From assembly GCA_000985875.1 (NCBI GenBank), contig CCRI01000005.1, positions 1 to 64,000 of the forward strand: 64,000 nucleotides of DNA, written 5' to 3'. Both the position numbers and the translations under genes were made by a program. This document shows positions 56,749-64,000 of this stretch, one piece after another. The stretch's first letter is position 1, and the number at the start of each line of letters is the position of its first letter. This DNA is from Neorhizobium galegae bv. officinalis. GTDB lineage: Bacteria; Pseudomonadota; Alphaproteobacteria; Rhizobiales; Rhizobiaceae. The notes beneath the pieces were generated by a model, which did no database searches, had not been told where the DNA came from, and saw nothing but the letters and a program-made list of their open reading frames with translations.

Positions 56749-57707
56749 GTGCGCAACAGGCAGAAATGATCGAAGCTCCAATGATCGAGGTTTGGCGCGG
56801 CAGCGTGCGCCAGTGGGAAGTGGACGAGAACGCCCACTGGAACACCCAGTATTATGTCGCCCGTGCCAACGAAGGCCTTGCAGTACTCTTCGGCTTCAAC
56901 GGCCTGCCCGGCCTGTTCTCGCCAACATCAGCCACGACAATCGCCTATAACGAGCATCACATCCGCTTCCACCGCGAGGCCCATGCCGGCACGTCGCTGC
57001 ACATGACCGCCGGCTTCCTCGAGATCGGCGAAACGACGGCGTTTGCGGTTCTCATGCTGCACAACAGCCATTCCGGCCAACTGGCCGCGAGCTTCCGGGT
57101 GCGGGTGACCCATGTGGATGCGACCGACCTCAAGACGCCCCGACCCTGGCCGGCGACTTTCCGCGAAAAAGCTTCCGCCGGGCTGGTCGAGGCTCCCAAG
57201 GAGGCATTGGCGCGCGGCACCGGCGACGAACCGGTTACGATCAGCGCCTCCCGCGACCGGGCGGTTGCGCTCGGCCTGAAGCGCACCGCGATGAGCCTGA
57301 TCGAACGGGAGGCTTGCGACGCCTTCAACCGTCTCGGCTCGCAGAAATTCATCGGCGCGGTCGGCGGCGGAGTGAAGCAGTTGACCGGCCCAATCCGCGA
57401 GATCGTCAGCAAACATGCCGAAACGCCGCCCGGCAAGCTCGGCGGCGCGGTACTGGAGTTCCGCATCCTTTATGGGGAAACACCGCGCGTCGGCGACTGT
57501 TTCGAGATCTGGGGCGGGCTGCAGAAGACCGACCAGCGCGTCATGTCGCTGATCTTCTGGATGGTCGACCCCTTCACGGGAAGGGTGTTCGGCACGATGC
57601 AGTCGGTCGCGGTGGTGTTCGATCTCGATGCGCGGGCGATCGTGCAGATCTCTCCGGCTGCCACCGAGGCGCTTGCTTCGCTGGTGACCGAGGGGCTGGC
57701 GCTTTAA
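56745..57707 (+). CDS. Double-hotdog acyl-CoA thioesterase
   Basis: 320 residues from a GTG overlapping the dehydrogenase stop. The first hotdog domain has DENAHWNTQYYVARANEG and IRFHREAHAGTSLHMTAGFL, the YbgC/FcbC-like layout with Asn/Asp near a hydrophobic helix. A second hotdog-like half follows (GAVLEFRILYGETPRVGDCF...SLIFWMVDPFTGRVFG). It hydrolyses an acyl-CoA. Next to gentisate genes it could release gentisate or a ring-derived acid from CoA (inference). Confidence 0.82.
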   Translation: MSAQQAEMIEAPMIEVWRGSVRQWEVDENAHWNTQYYVARANEGLAVLFGFNGLPGLFSPTSATTIAYNEHHIRFHREAHAGTSLHMTAGFLEIGETTAFAVLMLHNSHSGQLAASFRVRVTHVDATDLKTPRPWPATFREKASAGLVEAPKEALARGTGDEPVTISASRDRAVALGLKRTAMSLIEREACDAFNRLGSQKFIGAVGGGVKQLTGPIREIVSKHAETPPGKLGGAVLEFRILYGETPRVGDCFEIWGGLQKTDQRVMSLIFWMVDPFTGRVFGTMQSVAVVFDLDARAIVQISPAATEALASLVTEGLAL

Positions 57708-57810
57708 CAGCTCCTGGTGGCGCGATCCGCTAGTCGATTGGCATCTCCTGCCAGTGCGCGTGGCACGGTCTGCCCATACCTTTGTGTTCATCAACACGAA
57801 GGAGAACCCC

Positions 57811-58626
57811 ATGACCAAGACCATCCTCATCACCGGCACGTCCAGCGGCCTCGGACGCGCCACCGCCAAGCTCTTCCACCAGAACGGCTGGAACGTCATC
57901 GCGACGATGCGCACGCCCGAGCGGGAGACTGAACTGACGAAGCTCGACAATGTGCTGGTCACCCGTCTCGACGTTCAGGACGCGCCCTCCATCCGCTCGG
58001 CAATCGATGCGGGGATCGCCAGGTTCGGACGCATCGATGCTCTGGTGAACAATGCGGGCTATGGCGCATATGGCCCGCTGGAGGCGACGCCCTTCGACAA
58101 AATCCGTCGTCAGTTCGACGTCAACGTCCTTGGCCTGCTGGCGACGACACAGGCGGTGCTCCCTCATTTCCGCGCCAACCGCGGCGGGACCATCGTCAAT
58201 ATCTCGTCGATTGGCGGCCGCATGGCCTTCCCGCTGGGCACGCTCTATCACGGCACGAAATTCGCCGTGGAGGGCCTGTCGGAGTCGATGCAGTACGAAC
58301 TCGCGCCGCTGGGCATCACCGTCAAGGTCATCGAACCGGGCGGCATCAGGACCGACTTCAGCGGCCGCTCATTCGACATGAGCAATGATGAGAGCCTCAC
58401 CGAATATCAGCCGCTCGTGCAGTCGCTGTTCGGCTTCTTCGGCCCGATGATGGAGAATGCCTCCGAGCCTGAGCTTGTGGCCGAGGTGATCTATGGAGCC
58501 ACCACTGATGGCACCGACCAGCTTCGCTATGCGGCCGGCGCGGACGCAGTGCAGATACTCGGAAGTCGGGCTGTATCCGACGACGCAACCTTCTTCGGCG
58601 GCATGAAGGCACAGTTCGGGCTTTGA
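57811..58626 (+). CDS. SDR family oxidoreductase
   Basis: 271 residues. TGTSSGLGRATAKLF (cofactor), NNAGYGAYGPLE, catalytic Tyr/Lys in YHGTKFAVEGLSES. AAGGAGAACCCC before the ATG. Substrate unknown. A 15-bp hairpin (58636-58670) separates it from the AraC gene downstream. Confidence 0.92.
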   Translation: MTKTILITGTSSGLGRATAKLFHQNGWNVIATMRTPERETELTKLDNVLVTRLDVQDAPSIRSAIDAGIARFGRIDALVNNAGYGAYGPLEATPFDKIRRQFDVNVLGLLATTQAVLPHFRANRGGTIVNISSIGGRMAFPLGTLYHGTKFAVEGLSESMQYELAPLGITVKVIEPGGIRTDFSGRSFDMSNDESLTEYQPLVQSLFGFFGPMMENASEPELVAEVIYGATTDGTDQLRYAAGADAVQILGSRAVSDDATFFGGMKAQFGL

Positions 58627-58635
58627 CAATCCTCC

Positions 58636-58670
58636 TGTCGCTCCGCGCCATCCCCTGGCGCGGAGCGATA
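58636..58670. terminator. Strong GC hairpin after the SDR gene
   Basis: Core arms CGCTCCGCGCCA/TGGCGCGGAGCG are perfect with loop TCCCC; including flanks (one G-T pair) the stem is 15 bp. No T run follows, so it may be a transcript stabiliser or weak terminator. Confidence 0.65.
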
Positions 58671-58703
58671 GACAATCGGCTCCAATCAAGCCTAAGGTTC
58701 CCC

Positions 58704-59693
58704 ATGCAGACGCTCACCTACGCTCTCGACACGACCTGGCGCACATTGCTCGCAGACCTCGGCGTCGTACCGGCGAATGTGCTGCGCCGTGCCGGCCTTC
58801 CGGACGATTTGTTGCACCAGCCTTCGGTGCGGCTTGAGCCGGAGGACTATTATCGTCTCTGGGAAAGTGCCGAGCAGGAGAAGAGCGACCCTCTTTTTCC
58901 CATTCGAGTTTGCGAAGCCGTCCGCGCCGAATCCTTCTCTCCGCCCCTGTTCGCGGCGCTCTGCAGTCCCAATCTGCTGGTGGCGGCGCAGCGCGTCGCC
59001 AAATACAAGAAGCTAATCGGCCCGATGCAGATGGACGTGCGCGACGACCGCGACATGCTGACCATCCAGTTCGCCTGGCTCGACGGGCCGCGGCGCCCTC
59101 CCGTGTCTCTGGTGACAATGGAGCTGCTTTTCTGTGTCACCCTTGTCCGGGTCGGCACCCGAGAGGCCGTCTCTCCGATCGAGGTTACGACGACAGAGCT
59201 GCCGTCGCCATTGGCTCCCTATGAGGATTTCCTGGGCGCTCGTCTCCGCCGTGGCCCTCATCATATGGTCAGGTTTGCAAAATCCGATGCAGTCCGCCCG
59301 TTCCTGACGTCAAACGAACCTCTTTGGGCCGCATTCGAACCTGATCTGCGCCAGCGTCTGGCGGACCTCGACGCATCGGTGACCGTCGCCAAACGGGTCC
59401 GGGCCGCACTTCACGAGGCCATCCCGAGCGGCCTGACGACCATGGAGGCCATCGCCCAAAAATTGGCGGTGAGCAAGCGTACGCTCCAGCGCCGGATCGA
59501 AGCCGAGGGTACGAGCTTCCAGCAGATTCTGAAGGAGACGCGGGAGGCGCTGGCACGCCACTACCTGGAAAAAACGGCTCTTCCGGCGTCGGAGATTTCA
59601 TTCCTCCTGGGCTTCGACGAGCCCAACTCCTTTTATCGGGCATTCCGGAGCTGGACGGGGAAAACCCCCGATAGTGTCAGGCAGCACGCCTGA
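58704..59693 (+). CDS. AraC family regulator with Arabinose_bd-type N-terminal domain
   Basis: 329 residues. N-terminal domain of the ArcR/OruR kind (LGVVPANVLRRAGLPDDLL, RVCEAVRAESFSPPLFAAL). C-terminal HTH pair: TTMEAIAQKLAVSKRTLQRR and ASEISFLLGFDEPNSFYRAF. Between the SDR and the convergent methyltransferase; may control either. Confidence 0.9.
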   Translation: MQTLTYALDTTWRTLLADLGVVPANVLRRAGLPDDLLHQPSVRLEPEDYYRLWESAEQEKSDPLFPIRVCEAVRAESFSPPLFAALCSPNLLVAAQRVAKYKKLIGPMQMDVRDDRDMLTIQFAWLDGPRRPPVSLVTMELLFCVTLVRVGTREAVSPIEVTTTELPSPLAPYEDFLGARLRRGPHHMVRFAKSDAVRPFLTSNEPLWAAFEPDLRQRLADLDASVTVAKRVRAALHEAIPSGLTTMEAIAQKLAVSKRTLQRRIEAEGTSFQQILKETREALARHYLEKTALPASEISFLLGFDEPNSFYRAFRSWTGKTPDSVRQHA

Positions 59694-59763
59694 TTTCGCA
59701 ATGACCTGAGTTGAGGCATTGGAGGCGTCGTCAGCGACGGGCTGCGCATGTATCCGCGGGCCG

Positions 59764-59798
59764 GCCCTGACACCACCGATAATTCGTGGCGTCAGGGC
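59764..59798. terminator. Hairpin between convergent AraC and methyltransferase genes
   Basis: GCCCTGACACCA pairs with TGGCGTCAGGGC in 11 of 12 positions, 11-base loop. Located where two genes converge; probable bidirectional terminator. Confidence 0.6.
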
Positions 59799-59841
59799 TT
59801 CACTCCGGCTTGTACATACGGAGCCGCTTAGACCCGAAAAC

Positions 59842-60903
59842 TCAGGCTCGCACTTCGAAGATCATGTTGAATGGAGTTTCGCTCGCCCGTCGGAAGTGCG
59901 AATAGCCGGCGTCGCGCGCCACCTTGCGAAGCTTCATCTCCCCAGCCTGGGCTCCGAGGCCAAGGCCTACCTCCTGCGCCATGGAGGCGGGAGTGCAGAT
60001 CATGGTCGATGCGCCGTAATAAACACGCCCGACCGGGTTGAGATTGTCCTTCAAGCCGTCATGCGCGAAGGGTTCGACGATCATCCAGGTGCCGCCCTTC
60101 GCCATCGTCTCGCGGATATGACGTCCCGCTCCGACCGGATCGCCCATGTCATGCAGGCAGTCGAACATGGCGACGAGATCGTAGTTGCCGCCCGGGAATT
60201 CCTTCGCCGAAGCCTGGCGGAACGTCACCCGGTCGCCGACGCCAGCCTCCTGCGCCGCGCGTTTTGCCCGCTCAATGGAAGGGGCATGATAGTCGAACCC
60301 GTGAAAATGCGACTTCGGAAAGGCCTTGGCCATGAGGATCGTCGAGGCGCCGTGACCACAGCCGACGTCGGCGACCTCCGCCCCACGTTCCAGTTTTTCC
60401 TTGACGCCTTGAAGCGCCGGAATCCATTCGTTGACCAGATGGCTGTTGTAACCGGGCCGGAAGAAGCGCTCCGTGCCCCGGAAGAGGCAGGTGCTGTGTT
60501 CATGCCAGCCGAGCCCACGGCCGGTGCGAAAGGCTTCCTCCACCTTCGGCTCGTCCATCCACATCGACTGCACGATTTCGAAAGCGCCGCCAAAGAAGGC
60601 CGGGCTGTCCTCATTGGCAAAAACCAGCGCCTGCTCGGGCGTCATGGCAAACTTGTTCGAGGCTTCATCATAGGAGATGTAATCGGCCGCGGCCATGGCG
60701 GCGAGCCATTCGCGCACGTTCCGTTCCGTGAGCCCCGTCGTTTCCGCCAGCTCCATCGAGGATCGTGGCCGTCCATCCATCATCGCCCGGAACAGGCCGA
60801 GATGGTCACCCAGCACGACGAGAACGCCGGACACGCCGGCGCCGAGATCACCGACCAGGCGACCGACAAGTTCGTCGACTTTCTGCATATCAGCTTCCTG
60901 CAT
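59842..60903 (-). CDS. Class I SAM-dependent methyltransferase with N-terminal winged helix (paralogue)
   Basis: 353 residues from the ATG at 60903 (GGAGGG upstream); 60888 is an alternative. Winged-helix-like N-terminus (LGLFRAMMDGRPRSSMELAE, REWLAAMAAADYI), then AEVADVGCGHGASTILMAKA, FDYHAPSIERAKRAA and DLVAMFDCLHDMGDP. Same architecture as the protein at 35953-37029 and many identical motif positions. Target unknown. Confidence 0.88.
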   Translation of the reverse strand: MQEADMQKVDELVGRLVGDLGAGVSGVLVVLGDHLGLFRAMMDGRPRSSMELAETTGLTERNVREWLAAMAAADYISYDEASNKFAMTPEQALVFANEDSPAFFGGAFEIVQSMWMDEPKVEEAFRTGRGLGWHEHSTCLFRGTERFFRPGYNSHLVNEWIPALQGVKEKLERGAEVADVGCGHGASTILMAKAFPKSHFHGFDYHAPSIERAKRAAQEAGVGDRVTFRQASAKEFPGGNYDLVAMFDCLHDMGDPVGAGRHIRETMAKGGTWMIVEPFAHDGLKDNLNPVGRVYYGASTMICTPASMAQEVGLGLGAQAGEMKLRKVARDAGYSHFRRASETPFNMIFEVRA

Positions 60904-61063
60904 GGCACCCTCCATAGGTACGCCCGCCCCAGCCCGGCGGAATTCTACGCTGAGGCAGCACCCCGTCAATGATGCATTCGGACTAGACGGCCGATCGAAT
61001 TCCGCAATACCTTCTCTCCATCGCGGAGAAGCTACCGATCGGCGGATGAGGGCTGCGCTGAAA

Positions 61064-61786
61064 TCAGCGGAATTTCTCCGCCGTCGCCACGCAGTTGATC
61101 AGCGCGGCCAGTTCCTTGCGGGATGCGAAGGAGGTTTCCGGGCTCATCGAGAGGAAGGCCTTGATGCCGCGAACGGTCGGCACCGAGTTCTTTTCGAGTT
61201 GGCCGACGATGCGTTCCACTTCCGCATCGATGCCGGCATCGGCAACCGTTATGCCGACGATGCCGAGCATCTTGGCCTCCGTCGCGGGGATCACGTCGCG
61301 GGTGAACACCATGCGCGCGAGCGTGGCACGGGAAACCCGGTCGGCAAGGGCATTGAGCACCAGCGTCGGGGCAATGTCGTGATTCATCTCCGGCACCTGG
61401 AAACTGGCGCTTTCCGCGGCGATCGCGACGTCCGCGAGAGCCGCGATGGCGCAGCCGACGCCGGCGGCCCTGCCGCGGATGGCGGTGATGAACGGAACCG
61501 GGATTTCGCGCAGCACTTCATAAAAATCGAGCACCGGATCGGAGATCGCGTTGCGCAGGTCGAGCGCGGTGGCGCGAGAACCGGCGGCCGGCATCGCGGC
61601 GCTGCGGCCGGTGCAGAAATCGCCGCCCTTGGCATTCATCAGCACAACGCGGATGTCCGGCGACAGCGACTTCAATGCGGCGGTGATGGCCTGCGCCATC
61701 TCGGGCGTCAGCGCATTGCCCTTGTCGGGACGGTTGAGGGTAATCTCAAGGGCGTTCCCCCGAGTATTGATCAGGACGTCGGACAA
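61064..61786 (-). CDS. Enoyl-CoA hydratase/isomerase family protein
   Basis: 240 residues from a TTG at 61786 with GAGGAAAAAGCA upstream. Crotonase fold: LEITLNRPDKGNALTPEMAQ, oxyanion segment AIRGRAAGVGCAIAALADVA, and ESASFQVPEMNHDIAPTL. Hydrates or isomerises an enoyl-CoA. Ten bases downstream of the molybdenum hydroxylase gene, therefore in its operon. Confidence 0.88.
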   Translation of the reverse strand: MSDVLINTRGNALEITLNRPDKGNALTPEMAQAITAALKSLSPDIRVVLMNAKGGDFCTGRSAAMPAAGSRATALDLRNAISDPVLDFYEVLREIPVPFITAIRGRAAGVGCAIAALADVAIAAESASFQVPEMNHDIAPTLVLNALADRVSRATLARMVFTRDVIPATEAKMLGIVGITVADAGIDAEVERIVGQLEKNSVPTVRGIKAFLSMSPETSFASRKELAALINCVATAEKFR

Positions 61787-61796
61787 TGCTTTTTCC

Positions 61797-64000
61797 TCAC
61801 GCTTCTTGTTTGGCTTTTGCCGCCCGGATCGCTTCCCAGATACGGGAGGGCGTCGCCGGCATTTCGATATGGGTGACGCCGAGATCGGCGAGCGCGTCGG
61901 TGATGGAGTTGATCGTCACGCCGAGCGACGGTGTCGTACCACCCTCGCCGCCCGGACGGAAACCGAGCGGATGGCTTTTGGCCGGTACTTCGCTGATATG
62001 GGTGTCGAAGCTCGGGAAATCGGACGCACGGGCCACCTGATAATCCATGAAGGTGGCCGACAGGTTCTGGCCGGTCTCGCGATCATAGTTCGACCATTCG
62101 AACAGCGCCTGACCGGCGCCCTGAACGATCCCGCCATGGGTCTGCCCGTCGACGATCATCGGGTTCAGCGCCTTGCCCACGTCATCGACCGTCGAATAAC
62201 GCGGGATATGGAAAAAACCGGTTTCCGGATCGATCTCGATTTCGCAGACCGCGGCGCCATAGGGGTAGGCAAGCCCGTGGGTGGTCTCGTCGGAAATCGC
62301 CGCAAGCGTGCCCCGCAGCTCATCTGGCAGGCCAAGGTCGTTTTCGGCAGCCTGCGCTGCCTCGAACAGGCTGACGACGCCGTTCGATCCGCGGGCGCGA
62401 AAATGGCCGTCGGTGAAGTCGATCTCTTCCGGCGCGACGTTGAGCATGAAGGCGGCGATCCTGCGGCCGCGCTCGATGATCTCGGCGGTCGCCTTGTGCA
62501 TGACGATGCTCGCGAAGCGCAGCGAGCGTCCGGAATGCGAACCGCCGCCGGCCGAGACGAAATCCGTATCGCTGGCGCGGATCTGCACCACCTCGTGGGA
62601 GACGCCGAGGAAGGAGCCGACCAGCTGGGCGAATGCCGTCTCGTGCCCCTGCCCCGTGTTCTGGGTGCCGATAACGACGTCAACCATGCCGGCGGTCGGA
62701 TCGACCGTGATCTCGGCGCGCTCGCGCGGCACGCCGCTGGTGCCCTCGATATAGTTGGAAAGGCCGATGCCGCGATACATGCCGCGTTTGCGGGCCTCGG
62801 CACGACGCGCTTCGAAACCCTTCCAGTCGGCCATGTCGAGCACCTTGTCCATGCAACCGATATAGTCGCCATTGTCATAGGTGACGCCCATCGGGTTGGT
62901 ATAGGGCGAGGCCTCATCCGGGATCATGTTGATGCGGCGCAGTTCCACCCGGTCGAAACCGAACTTGCGGGCGGCAAGGTCGATCATCCTCTCGATGATA
63001 TACATGGCTTCGGGGCGGCCGGCGCTGCGATAGGGGATGGTCGGTACGGTGTTCGACATCGCGGCGCGGAATTCCACATGCGCGACCGGCACCCGATAAA
63101 GGCTGGTCATCAGCTGGATGCCCTTGTTAAGGGGCGTGTAGGACACCGTATGGGCGCCGATATTGCTGGTATTGACCGAATGGAAAGCGAGGAACTTGCC
63201 GTTTTCGTCGAGCGCAAGCCTGGCTTTCACATGCAAGTCTCGGCCCTGAAAATCCGACAGGAATGCCTCGATGCGTTCCGCCTGATGCTTGACCGGCCGG
63301 CCGGTGAGCTTGGCTGCATAGGGCAGCAGCACGAATTCCGGATAGGTGGCATTTCGGGTGCCGAAATTGCCGCCGACATCGCGGGGCGCGACAACCCGCA
63401 CGAAGGCCATGTCGACGCCGAGCGACGCCGCGATCTGCTCGCGCATCATCACGACGCCATGGCCGCCGGAGGCATGGATCGTGAACTTGCCGGTCTCCGG
63501 ATCGTATTCAGCGGCGGAGGAACGGGGCTCCATGTGCACGCCGGTGACGCGCTGCGCCCAGCTCGTAAATTCGAGGACATGGGCGGCCTTGGCAAATGCG
63601 TCTTCAGTGCCGGCCCTGTCGCCGACTTCACCATCCATCGCCCGGTTGCCCGGCACATGGTCCCATAGTTGCGGGGCGCCCTCTTCCAGCGCGTCGACGC
63701 CGCGCACGACGGCCGGCAGCTCTTCCCAGTCGATCTCGATCGCCTCGGCGGCATCCTTGGCGAGATTGGTGCTCTCGGCGATCACCATGGCGACCGCCTC
63801 GCCGACGAAACGGGCCCTGTCGGTCGGCAACGCCTGGTGGTGGGTGCGGGCGCGCTCGGTGCCGTCATAGTTCTTGATGCGGATGTCGGAGCCGAATTGC
63901 GAACTGCCGATCGCATGCGGGATCGGCGCAATGCCGGCGGCGACAATATCCTCGCCGGTCAGAACGGCCAGCACGCCCGGCATGTCGCGGGCGGCTGATG
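61797..64000 (-). CDS. Xanthine dehydrogenase-family molybdopterin-binding subunit, 5' end outside window
   Basis: 734 codons present; the N-terminus lies beyond the right edge (the frame is open through 64000). CoxL/aldehyde-oxidase type: PGVLAVLTGEDIVAAGI, VGEAVAMVIAES, the IPYRSAGRPEAMYIIERMID loop, TQNTGQGHETAFAQ, and the C-terminal catalytic Glu in RPGGEGGTTPSLG. No CO-dehydrogenase AYRCSFR loop, so it is a general hydroxylase. FAD and FeS subunits should lie outside. Likely one operon with the enoyl-CoA hydratase. Confidence 0.92.
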   Translation of the reverse strand, partial: SAARDMPGVLAVLTGEDIVAAGIAPIPHAIGSSQFGSDIRIKNYDGTERARTHHQALPTDRARFVGEAVAMVIAESTNLAKDAAEAIEIDWEELPAVVRGVDALEEGAPQLWDHVPGNRAMDGEVGDRAGTEDAFAKAAHVLEFTSWAQRVTGVHMEPRSSAAEYDPETGKFTIHASGGHGVVMMREQIAASLGVDMAFVRVVAPRDVGGNFGTRNATYPEFVLLPYAAKLTGRPVKHQAERIEAFLSDFQGRDLHVKARLALDENGKFLAFHSVNTSNIGAHTVSYTPLNKGIQLMTSLYRVPVAHVEFRAAMSNTVPTIPYRSAGRPEAMYIIERMIDLAARKFGFDRVELRRINMIPDEASPYTNPMGVTYDNGDYIGCMDKVLDMADWKGFEARRAEARKRGMYRGIGLSNYIEGTSGVPRERAEITVDPTAGMVDVVIGTQNTGQGHETAFAQLVGSFLGVSHEVVQIRASDTDFVSAGGGSHSGRSLRFASIVMHKATAEIIERGRRIAAFMLNVAPEEIDFTDGHFRARGSNGVVSLFEAAQAAENDLGLPDELRGTLAAISDETTHGLAYPYGAAVCEIEIDPETGFFHIPRYSTVDDVGKALNPMIVDGQTHGGIVQGAGQALFEWSNYDRETGQNLSATFMDYQVARASDFPSFDTHISEVPAKSHPLGFRPGGEGGTTPSLGVTINSITDALADLGVTHIEMPATPSRIWEAIRAAKAKQEA

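Noticed and set aside
61551..63668. 705-codon plus-strand ORF
   Set aside because: Antisense shadow of the molybdenum hydroxylase and hydratase genes.

Overview
The window looks like chromosomal (or chromid) DNA of an alphaproteobacterium, most probably Rhizobiaceae (Rhizobium, Neorhizobium or Agrobacterium-like). This is inferred from high-GC coding, a divergent katG/oxyR pair, a cyoABCD-surf1 operon, polyamine-type ABC operons, MocR, GlxA and FCD-GntR regulators, and short rhizobial-style mosaic intergenic repeats. There is no rRNA, CRISPR array or intact transposon. One tRNA, tRNA-Leu(CAG), is present.

Layout. 1-12.6 kb is accessory and partly decayed. It holds an SDR/AraC divergent pair, an IS630-type transposase scrap, a membrane-protein gene split by one in-frame TAA, a cyclopropane fatty acid synthase, a His/Cys mini-protein beside a frameshifted DUF5334 gene, an ECF sigma/anti-sigma pair followed by Bax-inhibitor-1 and DUF2076 genes, a 28-residue membrane peptide, a TlyC/CorC-type protein, a cluster of palindromes, and a frameshifted Eco29kI-like restriction endonuclease. 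12.6-19.3 kb is a catabolic region: flavin amine oxidase, FCD-GntR regulator, DadA-like oxidase, M24 peptidase, a decayed DapA-family lyase and an MHS transporter. A TGTCGACAA motif lies before both the regulator and the peptidase. 19.5-25.3 kb encodes cytochrome bo3 quinol oxidase with SURF1. 25.3-28.7 kb is katG/oxyR.

28.9-31.6 kb carries two coupled sugar-transfer genes abutting the 3' end of tRNA-Leu. 31.6-43.6 kb is mixed housekeeping: Rdx redox protein, DoxX, beta-hydroxyacid dehydrogenase, GFA protein, O-acetyltransferase, GH25 lipoprotein, methyltransferase/GlxA pair, MocR/EamA pair, DUF2161 nuclease-like protein and an ABC exporter. 43.7-52.8 kb is a LysR-to-IclR block with an agmatinase-family ureohydrolase, a complete PotABCD-type ABC importer, a DavA-like amidase and a GldA-like dehydrogenase; together they suggest uptake and hydrolysis of a guanidino or amide compound. 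53-64 kb is an aromatic/acyl-CoA region: gentisate dioxygenase, fumarylpyruvate-type hydrolase, MarR, zinc dehydrogenase coupled to a double-hotdog thioesterase, SDR, AraC, a second methyltransferase, enoyl-CoA hydratase, and the 3' part of a molybdenum hydroxylase running off the right edge.

Functions are read from motifs, gene order and remembered family features; no database search was run. Most starts were chosen from ribosome-binding sites and overlaps. The most unusual items are the paired GntR-site motif around a decayed lyase pathway, the guanidino/amide operon, the gentisate-thioesterase neighbourhood, the palindrome cluster beside the restriction-enzyme remnant, and the several freshly broken genes on the left.
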